From Microcebus murinus (Eukaryota > Chordata > Mammalia > Primates > Cheirogaleidae), in the NCBI RefSeq assembly GCF_040939455.1, contig NC_134116.1, positions 68,882,400-68,946,399 on the forward strand: a DNA stretch of 64,000 nt, written 5' to 3'. Numbering within the stretch: the first letter of the stretch is position 1; each line of letters begins with the position of its first letter. A program made the translations under genes and the position numbers. Of the stretch, positions 50,430-62,700 are shown one piece after another. The notes beneath the pieces were generated by a model. It searched no databases. It worked only from the letters and a program-made list of their open reading frames with translations, and was not told the origin of the DNA.

Positions 50430-50790
50430 CGCTTGTCCACGGACTGGGCGCTTAGCACACGAGACTGCGTGTTCTCCGCCTCGCCGCGCGGGGGCAGTGT
50501 GGGCGGCGGGCGCCCGGCCGGCGCGGCCTCTGTGGCAGCGGGGGGCGGGACCGTGAGAGCGCGCTTCCGCGTGTGTGTAGGCCCGGGATAGGGCGGCGGG
50601 CGGCGGGCGGTGGCGGCGTCGGCATGGAGGATGGCTCCGCTCCTGTTGCAGCTGGCGGTGCTCGGCGTGGCGCTGGTGGCGGCAGCCCTCATACTGGTGA
50701 GGACAGGGGTTGGGGAACGGCGCGGGCCGGCGCTCGCCGCTGTCCTGGAAACTGGGCTCCCCAGGCGTCCCCTCCGCCGCGCTGCCCGCC
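50430..50790. promoter_or_regulatory. ALG5: CpG island at the ALG5 5' end
   Basis: Very GC- and CpG-rich from about 50430 through exon 1 and the start of intron 1. No TATA box is seen, as expected of a housekeeping promoter. Confidence 0.8.
50631..50696 (+). CDS. ALG5: ALG5 exon 1, coding part (residues 1-22)
   Basis: ATG in aggATGg; reads MAPLLLQLAVLGVALVAAAL then IL, the start of the membrane anchor. Donor gtgagg. Confidence 0.95.
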
Positions 50791-53700
50791 CTTTGGCACG
50801 TCCCTTTTCACCCAGCGTCCCTCTAATTCTTGCCCCCAGAACTTCGTCTCCTGGAATTTTGCTCCCCTTTTCTCCAGTTCTTTATTTTTCTCTTAGAACC
50901 TTATCTCCCTGTGTGCTCAGAGCCTTGTGTGTTTTTTTTCACGTCGGGACGCGCCCTCCCAGCCTTCCATCCCCCCTTCACTCGCCCGGGTCCCCGGATC
51001 CCCTGCCCGTCCGCCGGGTCACCCTTGACCTCTCGCATACTTCCTCCTGGGCCCGCCTCCCCTGCAGTTCTGGCGCCACCCGCCCAGGGCCTGAGCCCCC
51101 AGAAGGGGTGTGCTCTCTAGACTCTCCCTTTCCCTGGCGTGGTTAAGCAGATATCATAGGAAGTGGTGAATGGAGCATTGTCACAGATTGGGGATAAATC
51201 AGTCGCAGGGTGAGCAAGAGAGACAGGCCCCAGGCCTCCATATGTCTGGGGGTCGTTGTGTCCTACAATTAAACACCCTAAATAGACTGCGTCTAAACGA
51301 GGCAGGACGATAGGATGCAAACTCAGTTTTCTTTGCCATTGCTCTGGAAACAGAAGAACATTAGTGAAGACTTGCCACTTCCTGATCCATAAGTGATAGA
51401 AAATTTGCCAAGTGAACTCTCTCCAACATGATTTGGAATGATCCTGCCAGCTAGTTAGTAAGTGGATGGGATTTCAGGTTCTTTCGCGTTCAGATTAGCT
51501 GCTGAGACAGCACTACCACGAAGGCCGCTGTGCCAGCGGTCTCCAAGGGACCAGTTTCATGGAAGACAGTTTTTCTATGGATTGGAGCAGGGGAGGAACG
51601 GGATGGTTTTGGTATGATTCAAGTGCATTACATTTATTGTGCACTTTATTTCTATTATTACATTGTCATATATAATGAATTATTTTTTAAAAAATCCAGG
51701 ACACAACATTTACCTGTAAATCTTCGGCATTTATTTCTAACAGATAAGGATCCCCTTTTAAGAATACCACACTAAGGTGATCACAGATGTTTTTGAAAGT
51801 GTAACTGTTCTGTGATTTCAAATGCCCCTTCAGTTTGCATGCTTTCAATTATCTCATATAGTCTCAGTATATTTTTATATTATTATTTTTTAGACACAGG
51901 GTCTTGCTCTGTTGCCCGGGCTGGGTTGCAGTGGGGTGATCATAGCTCACTGCAGCCTTGAACTCCTGGGCCCAGGCAATCCTCTTTTCTCAGCCTCCCG
52001 AATACATCGCACCACCATGCCCAGCTAATTTTTATATTTTTTGTGGAGACAGGGTTCTGGCTATGTTGCCCAGGTTGGTCTTGAGCTCCTGGCCTCAAGC
52101 AATCCTCCCAGAGTGCTGGGATTACAGGCATGAGTTTGGCCTATGTCTTCATATATATGTTTCAGTTTGGTACAGTCAAGATCTAGAGATTTGATCAAAT
52201 GCATGTTTGAGTTTTTTAATCAAGAAAAATATGTGAGTGATGCTTACTTACTACTTGCTCACATATCACATCAGGAGGCCTGTAATGGCTGGTTGTCTCT
52301 GGTGTTAAGATGGTTCAGTGGGTTCAGGTGTTGTCGGCCAGACCTACCTGTTACAAAGTTTGTCATCAGCCTAATGGTTTTAGCAGAACTTGAGGATCAT
52401 TACCTAGATGCTTTATTTCACTGTGGCTGCAAAGTAGAATATTCTAATTGTATCATTCTTTCTTCATTTATTAACTAGAATTTTATAATGAAAAGAATCT
52501 CACCCTCAACTAATCAGTCACCCTGAAATACTACTCACACATAACATGAAAGATAAAGGCAAGTTTTTAAAATAATGAGATGGTTCCCTGGCATTTTATA
52601 AAGGTGACCAATTTTTATTTTTTGTATCATTGTCAATTCATGATTTAAAATATTTTTCATGTGTTTCGATCCATCACAATAATTATTCTTTTTGCTGCAC
52701 AAATCCTCCCATCATAGGCTAGTCCCTTCAAGTTGACTACTTTGTCCTTTTGACACAGCCCTTATAGTCATTAATAGCGTTTTCACTTTCTGGTATGACA
52801 TGCTATTTCACCATTTTACATTCTCTTCCCCAGATCTGATTCAATCATCCTCTTCGAACACTGGTTGCTTTTAGTGAGAAATTGAATTTGTAAATCACAG
52901 TCAGAACACCAGGGTACAGAGCATGAACTACTGTTCTGGGTACTGCCTCTATGTTCATACTAATCAGAAGCATATTTAGTTGCTGTTTGTACCAATAGAA
53001 TATTATTAAATATAAATAGTCATCTAATTCCAAATGAGTAACATACAAAAAATAGGTAGGTTGTTTTGAAAGCAGAAAATGTACCAACAGAAATAGTGCT
53101 ACAAAGAATGGTTATTTCCAAAGCTACCTCCCAAGTGCATATGAAAGAGAGCCCTACAAGTTTTGATACTTTACTCCAGAAAGTACTATTTTACAAATTC
53201 TTATTTGGGATAAATATCAAAAACATTAAGCATTACTGGTTCCTACTTGGTGGGGGCAGGGGGTCAGATGAATCTTCCCTTCATATTCTGTGTCTGTCTG
53301 GTCCTGGATGGGAAGTCTGTCCAGTCCTGGATGGGAAGTCCGTCCTCACCGCACACATTCCAACTACAATATGAACTTGTCCTCTGACATATGTAGGTTC
53401 CAAGTAGGGGCGGCACCCCACTGTGTGTGTACATGAGTGCATGTGTGCTAGGGATTGGGGTTTCGGGGCATCTAAGAGTATACTGGACTTCCTATAGTGA
53501 CTGTTCCCTATTACATCTGGGATGACGCCTGTGTAATGACAGACGGGCAAAAACTAAGAGCCTCCTAAGGCATTAGCTGCATACTAATGGAAAAAAAGGA
53601 CAGTCATCAGATCATGATTAGGGGAATAATTAGGGGACTGTCTAATTTTGTAGTCACCTCCAGACCATTTTTAGTGAATGAAAAACAGTATTCCACAAAA

Positions 53701-56700
53701 AAAAGATCATGCAGATGATATAGTTTAACAAATGTAAAAAAAAGTGAGTATAACATAATTTCTTTTTTATGTCTGCCTGCTTTTAGATTTTCATTGTTGC
53801 ATTTGTAACTGCTACAAAAATGCCATCACTTCATCGACATGAAGAAGAGAAGTTCTTCTTAAATGCCAAAGGCCAGAAGGAAACTTTACCCAGCATATGG
53901 GACTCACCTACCAAACAACTTTCTGTTGTTGTGCCTTCATACAATGAAGAAAAACGGTGTAAGCCCTATTTAATTTTTTCGGTAAGGGATAATTTGAGAA
54001 GAAAAAAAAATTTAAAGTATTTGCCTTCACTGTCTTTTCCAGAACATTAACAGATGTGGGCTGCGGTGAGTGTATGGTTGGTAGTTGTTGTGGTTCAGAA
54101 GAGGGAATGTGAATATTTTCTGCCCTGAACACAACAGCATCCTGAGTCAGTGGGCCCTAAGTGTTCCAGAGAAATGATGAGCAAAACGTGAGCAGGCAGA
54201 CATTCCAGATGGGAATGGTCATGGGGGAAAGTCCCAGAGGGGTTTATTAGATTATTGGGGCCTTTTCCACATTTAAACTGAGTGTACTGGGCTTTGAAAA
54301 TAATTTTCAAAAGCGATTCTTAATGTGTTTTTTTTTTTTTTTTTCTTTAAGTGCCTGTTATGATGGATGAAGCTCTGGGCTACCTAGAGAAGAGACAGGT
54401 ATCATGTTTTTTTCTTTTAAAATGATGCTCCAATTAAAACTAGATCAGGTCACCAACTTGTGGACCCCAAGCTAGATGTACCATGAAAGGCAGTCCTGAC
54501 ACTGCCCTGATGGCTGGGCCGCCCACTGCTCAGCTCGTTGCTAGCAGGCAAGCCTAGCACACAGCACACTGCTGCTGGGCAGCTGGGTGACCCCAGGACA
54601 AACCAGAAGGCTGACATTTCTGTTTCTGTTCCCTCGTACCTACTTTTTATCCTCTCTTTCCTGATGCTGTATTTAAAATTGAGTGACAGTGTACATCTGC
54701 AGACTTTATATTAATATAATGGCACAATGCTGTTTTTATTTTTGTGATTTTTAAGAAAGCTATATTTTTTAAAGACTTAAGTTGAAATTATTTTTTTGTC
54801 TGTCTTTATTATTCTCAAGATCCCCCCCTCACATATTTTCCTCTTCCATATGTAAAGAGAAGAAAAATAATATATAAACCTCTTTTATAACATCAGCTGC
54901 CATTGGAATCTCCTTGGAGAGGTTAAAAATTAAGTGAGTTTTTATAGCTAGTTCTTTATTTAAAAAAAAATTCTTTGTTTTGATGTACTTTGCTTGTAGG
55001 TTTTTTATATAAAGGGAAGATAGAAGATTCACTGAAAGAGTAGGGGCCATATTACCTATTCTAAAAATTAAATTTATAGAAAAGAGGAAGAGAACTGAGC
55101 CTTTATTATGTGTGAGGCTGCTGCTTCAATTATAGGTAATCTTCCACCAGCCACATGGACCAGGTTGTTTTGTTCTTTTTTTAAAATAAGAAAACGGGCC
55201 AAAAAAGTTAAGGTGCCCAAGGTCATCAGGCTAAGAAGTGCTGCAGCCGAGTTGAAAGTCCCTCTGATTTCAAGCCTCATGTGCTTTTTCCTCATACGCT
55301 TATAGCCTCTCACAGATGTGCGGTGGCACCACAAGTACCCGGCTTCTTCCACCCACATAGTGCAGGGTGGATAGGGGAAGAGCAGCAGGGGATCTGGTCA
55401 GTATTCACCCTTGCTCCTGCTCAGTATCTTTCCTGTCTTAGTTCTTAGCCTTTTTATTGTATGTGGTTTGTGCAGTAATATTTATATTCAAATTTATACA
55501 TATCAACACTAAATTGTTTTTTCCATTACATACAGTTTTATTAGAATTCTTGATGGCAGTTATGCCAAATTGTGTCATGTTATTTTTGCTTCTTGCAGAA
55601 ACAAGATCCTACGTTCACTTACGAAGTGATAGTAGTTGATGATGGCAGTAAAGACCAGACTTCAAAGGTAAATGCACTTGCTTTTAGAATTGCCAGTAGA
55701 TAGAAAATATAGAGTAATTTAGCACATGTGAAATCTCATCTCCATTCACCAGAGGACCCTAAAACTGTGCCTCATATTCTCCATTGTTATAGTGTGGGCA
55801 GTAGAAAAAAACAGAGATTTCATTTATGGAAAGATGGAGAATATATCAGCTGTTCCTCTGCTCCATAAGCCAGGGAAGCTTTGAAGATCACCAGATCTTC
55901 AAAGGGAGGGAACATACCCAGCAACATTTCTCCCTGGCCTCTAGGGAATCCTCTTTGCCTACCAATTTACACTTCCTTTTTCTTAAGCATAGTAGTTCCT
56001 TTCCTTATGCACCACCTTGCATTACAATTTTTAAAGCAGTCATACCAATAAGAAGCTGCCTTCATATCCGCCACTGGGAATCAGGTGTGTCCTTTGGCAT
56101 ACCCTGTCTAGGTTTACCCCAGGAGGTGCCAGTGTCTGAATCATAATGCCTTCATCCCTTTTCATTCCTACATTCCTAGACCTGTATCTACCTGGCATGG
56201 CTGCACTCATCTTTGTAGTAGTACATTTATTAAATAAATCTCACCAGTGTCCCTCATAAGTTACTCTCCAGATATCTAAATGTTTTTGTTATTAAGAATG
56301 CCTCACGTTTTCTTTTTTGACATTTGTGTTTCCTATAATAAAAGATTCATTTATGATACTCTTAATAGTCTTGTTAAATAGCACTATAATAGACCTTAAA
56401 GTAAATGTACAGAGAAATAAATCATTCACTTGATTATTCATCAGTTACTGATTTTTGTTAAATACTAGCTGTGCATGACATGCCAGACACTGGATGGGCC
56501 ATCAAACACAGGAGCCCGTCCCTTTGTGGAAGGATTCTCAGGGCAATCATGTGACACACCCACAAATTAATGTAATGCAGGTAAAATGTGGAGCCAAAGG
56601 TAGAATTCTATAAAGAATTTGAGAGAAAGGAATTGACCTTCGAACTAAACCTTCAAGGTTGGTTATGACTAGGAGTGTGGAGGATGGTATAGTCAGATTG

Positions 56701-59700
56701 AAAAATTGTATAAACAAAGGCATAGAGGCCAGAAAGCACTGGTGGGATGTGGTTGAGTAAGAATAATTGCTGCACTTTGAATAGTGAGTGTGACATGAAA
56801 GTTATGAACACAAACTGTCTCAGCAGTTTATTAATAATACATGAAGAGAATAACATCGAAAATAAAGACTAGATGCTTACAGCTGAGATTACAGAAGCAG
56901 CCTCAACCCAGCTAAGGAAAAGTAACTTCTCCTAAGGAGCACTTTTGTGGTGGCCTTTGGCCTGTGAGTGGCAGGCTTCTCTTATGGAAAGATCAGAGAT
57001 ACCCTCTCCTCAGTAGGACAGGTGTGGAAGAGGTTAGCAGTTGGCCTTACTGCTCCCAAGGTTGGAAGAAATTGGAAGTGTGAAGTGATATTTAGTAGAA
57101 GTTTTTATTTTTTTAAAAAGAGAAACCAGTTTTCCCTAAGTTGAATATTTATTAATTGCCTATTAAATGTCTCAAAGTCTGAGTGGTACTAGGAAAATTT
57201 TAGATACAGTTCTTGTTCTTGAGGGGTTTCAGGCTAAGGAGTACAATATAAGAGAATATTGTAGTTGTACAGTGACATTTATTACATCCTTAAATAACAT
57301 ATAAGAAAGATGAATAAGCACTCAGTATGAACTCAGTTCACAAACATTGGGCAAGTGACAGCTGCTGGAGTGTTCCAGATGTCATACTATAAAGTTTCAA
57401 CATGCATCTATTCCAAACAGGCGTGGCTTCAACAATGTTTGCTTTCTTCAAATCTTGATACCATAATTTTTTTTTTTTTTAGAGACACGGTCTCACTCTA
57501 TTGCCCAGGCTGGAGTGCAGTGGTATGATCATAGCTCATTACAGTCTTGAACTAACTCTTGGGCTCAGGCAGTCCTCCTGCCTCAGCCTCCCAAGATACC
57601 ATGCTCTTTAGGAGGAGCCTTTCATCCTGACCTAGTAAAGTTCTTTTGAGTTCACTCAGCTTGCACAATGACTTTGTCTTCCTGGTTTTGGGTCTTGTGA
57701 TGACTATCAAGCTTTGTGCCTTTCAGGATAAACATTAATAGCACAAATAAATTGTTCTTTGAATAGACATTTCTTGAGCTGTTAGGCAGGAGTCAAGGGT
57801 TCTGACTGGGACTGGAATACAAAGATGCAAGAGTTTGCATCTCATAGGAGAGAGATGATCCAAGTAATTAGAGCACAACGTGTTTGGCATTTTTATCAGT
57901 TGGGAGAGTAGCTTAGATAATAAAGGTATTTAACACATTGACTGCTGCACTAGGAAAAAAAATGTTTTCCTTGGGGCCACGGTGTTTTATTATGAAATTT
58001 CTAATTAAAGGATGAAAACAATAACAAATGAAAAATTTGTTATTGACTTCTATTCATTCAATCTACATTTTTAGAATTGTCAACATTAATTGTAACAACA
58101 TGAACATCAACAAGTAAGATTTTCATGAACCAACAGGAGGATTTTGTCCAGGTTTTGCTTCACGAGGCCCCTGGCTCAAAACTGGCATGAGTTAAATACA
58201 ACTCACATGGCAGTTAATGTGTTAATTATCTTATACGCCAGGAAGTCTGGACAAGTAGATTCTAGTGTTGGCTCAGCATTTAAACTGTGAAGTCGCCGGG
58301 TTCATATCTTCTTGGTTTTTATGCATTCCCTCATCACAAAATGACCACAGCTCTGAATATTATATGACCTGAAGCACTAAGAGACAGCCAGGTCTTTAAG
58401 AATCTGTGTGCCTCTCTCCTTTTTAACTAGGAATAAAAAGCTTTTCTAGAAGGCTCTACTCCTCTCTCCTTCCCTCCAGTCAACACTCTCTACCATACCC
58501 AGTGTTCAGAGCCAGAACTTGGTGACATGACCACTCAGCATGCCAGGGAGGCAGCAGAAGTATTTGGCAAAGAGTACTTAGAGCAATCTTGGTTCATCCC
58601 CTAGGGTTGCACAGTTGTCATCGTGCAGGATCAGGGCCATAACAGCAAAGAAGAAGGAGGCATTGTTTGTTGGATAGGCAGCTGGCTATCGGCATCTGCC
58701 ACAGTGCTACAGTAGGAGTGTGTGCAAAGGACCATGGCTGCACATGCTCATTCAAACTGATCAATTCCACACTGTGTCAAGCACTAGAAGTATTAATCTT
58801 TGCTTTTAAGTAGCTAACACCCTAGTTGGGAAAGTCTGCAGTTGCATTATGTGATGAGTAAAGTAACAGTTGGATGAGAAAATGCTTTAGGAGTATATAT
58901 TATTATTAGATTTATACTTTCGTTTTTCCTGGGTGAAGGTGAGGATGGGCACGGAAGCTAGGAAAAAGAAATGGTGTTTCAAGTGAGTCTTAAGCTGGCC
59001 TGATAATTGAAGAAGCTAGAAGGCAACGTTCCAAGAAAAGGCATAGAAGTGTGAGAGCATGGTATGTTCTGGAAATCTCAAATACTGTTGATGTATTAGA
59101 TACTAATGGGGAAGCCTCCGAAACTGGCTAAAAAGGTTAGGTGAGGGCCAAAGGGTCTCCTGTGCCATGATAAGGAACTCATACTAAGCAATAGGTCATC
59201 ATTGAGGCTGTTGGAACAGGGCAAACATGAACCAATTTCATATTAGAAAGGTTACTCATAAACTTTGAGGAATGAATTGGGGAGTCAGGTTAGAGATGTA
59301 GAGACTTCAGGGGATAAGGCTCTAAATGAGGTCAGTAAGATGTGGGGATGGCATGGAGCTGAGAGGCATTTTAGAAATCAATTTGATGAGTTGTAGTAGC
59401 CAGGGAATTGTGACAGGTGATAAAATGGAAAGTGATTCTCAGGCTTTTAGCTTGAGCAATTTGGGAGGTGGTGATGCCATTTGCTGCAGTGAGGAATATG
59501 GACTGAGCAGGAATAGGAGGAGGAGGTGAATGAAATTCTGTGGTTTTTGTAGGTGACACAGGAGAGAAGCCTGGACTATAAACAGATATTTGAGATTCAT
59601 AATATAAAGTGGTAATTAAACCTATGCAGTGGCTCCCACTGAGCTTATCTATCGAGAAGAAAAGATCGCCCAGGGTTTGCCCATAAGGTGTGTGGTTATA

Positions 59701-62700
59701 CAGGGTGGGGTTGGTCCTTGTAGGGATTATCAGCATATAAGGGGAAGCTGAGCAAAAGGAGTTTATGGTGAAAACTGAAGGGGAACAGTTGGAGGAGGAG
59801 GGAAAATACCAGATAAAGATGACTTTATAGCTGTATGGAAATGACTGTCAGAAGGGAGGGTGCCTTTGATGGAGTAAAGTTAAATAGAAAGGGCATGTGG
59901 AAAAAAAGCAAAGGTGTGAGCCATACTACAATGGATATATCCATGTAACAAAAATGCCCTCTTAATATTTTGAAATTAAAGAGAAAAAGACCTAAAAATT
60001 TTAAAAAATTTAAATGTAAAAAAAAAAAGAATAAATTAGTGATGGAGAAATGTAGATGGCAAATGTATATCACTGTTTCATGATTTTGATTATAAATCAG
60101 AGCGTGGTGGTAGTTGTGAAAGATAATTGTGAAGTCAAAGGGAAGATTATAGGATGGTTGTGGCATTAGCAAGTTTGAGGCTGTGGAGAGAGGAAGAGAT
60201 TGAAGATTCAGAAGAGAACAAGTGACAGTATAGATATCTGCTGAGAGAGAGGTCCTTAAGTGAAAAAAAAATTGAGGGGAAATGGTCCAGGATAAATAGT
60301 TGCTCACCTGAACAAGTAAACATGTTGCTAACCAGTATTGAGGGCCCATCACAAGTTTGTACCAGTCAGTTAGCACACAACTTTTATTTTTTCTAGCAGC
60401 TCAGTGGCTTAGGTAAAGGAATCAAGAGAAGAGAAGATCACTGCCTATTCTGGTCATTCCCTGTAGGAAATTGAATTGTGACTTCAGTCTAGCAGGTCAG
60501 TGTCATATCCTGGCACCAGGGATTCTACAACTCTTTAGGGACACCAAAATGTATAGTGGGTATAATCTTGTCACAAAAAGGGGTGAACTGCAATAGCAGT
60601 GTTTGAGCCAAAATGAGAAACCCAGTTTATATAACTCTTTTAGAGTCCACTTAATCTTATTCTAACTTTTATATAATTTGACAGGTAGCTTTTAAATATT
60701 GCCAGAGATATGGAAGTGACAAAATACGAGTGATAACGCTGGTGAAGAATCGTGGGAAAGGCGGAGCCATTAGGATGGTAATATGTATTTTCAACATCTT
60801 TATCTAAAAGAGGTATTTTGAATTACCTCTTTTGCAAACTTATACATGTATGTTCTACAGCTGGCTGGTTGAATTCCAGCAATTCAAGTTAGTGACAATA
60901 TATTCTTAATAAATAATTTCATATGTTTTTAATCAAATCTAAAAATACCATGTCATAATTATAAAATACTGGGTGATTAATAAAAATACATTTTATCTTA
61001 ATCAAAGTTTAAAATGTTATGTCTGATAAAATACATTTTATCTTAATCAAAGTTTAAAATGTTATGTCTGTGTATCTTTAATATAATTACCAGGTAAGAT
61101 TGTGTGATTTGTATTATTTATTTATGTAATTTACAAAATGCTTTTGTGTTTTACCTATATGAAGGCACTATGTTATGCTTGATAATGTGAACAAAGATGA
61201 ATCTAACTTGGTTCTACCATGATGAGATATATAGTTTAAGCCTTTGCATAAGTAAAAACGAAGGTGATTGTACTTATGGGAGACACACAGATGGAGTACT
61301 AAGAAAGAAGACATTACTTTCAGCTGACGTGTATCAGCAATCAATATACACTGAAAGAAAGTTCAGAAATCAAGATATGTGAAAGAAAAGCCATATAACA
61401 GTTCCTTAAATTACTTAGAGGTTTGTTTATTTTTCACCCATAAAAAGAAGTGTAGAGGTGGACAGTCCAGGAGTTGTTCAGCAATTCCACAGTGTCATCA
61501 GAAACCTGGGCTTCTACCGTTTCACTTCTTCTTCCTCAGGGACAGAAGGTGACTCCTGGAGCACTAGCTATTGCATCCACATTCCAAACAGCAAGGATAA
61601 GAGCAGAGTTTAAAGGGTGCATGCCGGCTGGATTGACCATTTTTAAGGCCAATAACTTAACTTTTAGTGATAAATTTTACTTATATCTTATAGGCCAGAA
61701 TAGTGTCACAGGGCCACCCCTACTTCCAAGGAAGGCCGAGAATTTTTTTTTTTTTAATATTTTTATTCCCAACCAAATCAGGAAGGAGGAAGGAAAGAGT
61801 AGATCTTGGGTAGGTAACTAACAGTCACAGCCATATCAGGGAAATGGCAGATTTCACAAAAGAGATGTCATTGAAGCCAGGGTTCCAGGGGTGGTGTACT
61901 GATTGTTTATTTTGAACTAGAGAGTAAATTAACCACTTCACCATAATTATGACACGTAATCCTCCTCACAGTGTCACATGATCTTGGTGCTGTTATTTTG
62001 ATTATATGTATAGATGAGGAAAGTAAGGCATAGATAGGTAAAGTAAGTTAACCAAAGTCACATAGATGCTCAGGTAGGGTCAAGATTTGGCTTAGGTTAA
62101 TGTAACTCTGAAATCCATGCTGTTCACCACTCTGATAACTCTATAAAGAAAGATTTGAGAAAATGGCATGCCATTCAGCAAAGCCAGAAGTAACAGAAGT
62201 AAGAATTCTTGGGATATGTACTAGAAACAGTGATTCACCGTGACTGGTTCGCAGGATATGTGAAAGAGAGAAGGTAGGATTGATGCAATATCATCAATTT
62301 AAATAGGCTTTAAATCTATCCATTTGTTTATTCAGCCAATATTGCACTTTATTAGAGATAACCGAGATGAAAGATGACACCCATTCTATCTTTGAGGATA
62401 TCACAGCTTAGTAGGGAAACAGACCATTGCCATATAGTGTTTTTAAATGCTATTATACAATAGAAATATATGCAAGATATTGGCACCACCCTTCATCTGG
62501 GAGAAGCAGAAAAGACTTCCCAGGGGAGGTAAATTCTGAATGGAGTTTTCAGGGAGGGTTAGGACTTATCCACACAAAAAAGTTGGAGGGACAGGGAGCT
62601 TAACAGAGGAGGAACATGACCCAAGGCACAGAGGTGTGAAAGAACAAGCCACAGTAAAGGACCCGCTCATGCTTCATGTGGCTGGGCTGGAGTGATCAAG

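Larger units (their letters stand above)
50624..53842 (+). promoter_or_regulatory. ALG5: Overlapping uORF of ALG5 (spliced, 42 codons)
   Basis: ATG at 50624, seven bases before the main ATG, in context ggcATGg. It reads MEDGSAPVAAGGARRGAGGG and on through the exon 1-2 junction in the other frame, to TGA at 53840-53842 in exon 2. Confidence 0.6.

Noticed and set aside
50610..51146. 178-codon frame continuing ALG5 exon 1 into intron 1
   Set aside because: It is simple read-through of the exon 1 donor; the joined exon 2 gives the conserved ALG5 protein.
59825..60376. 183-codon - strand open frame in ALG5 intron 4
   Set aside because: No recognisable domain, low-complexity phenylalanine/leucine-rich translation of purine-rich intron, no splice or promoter support.
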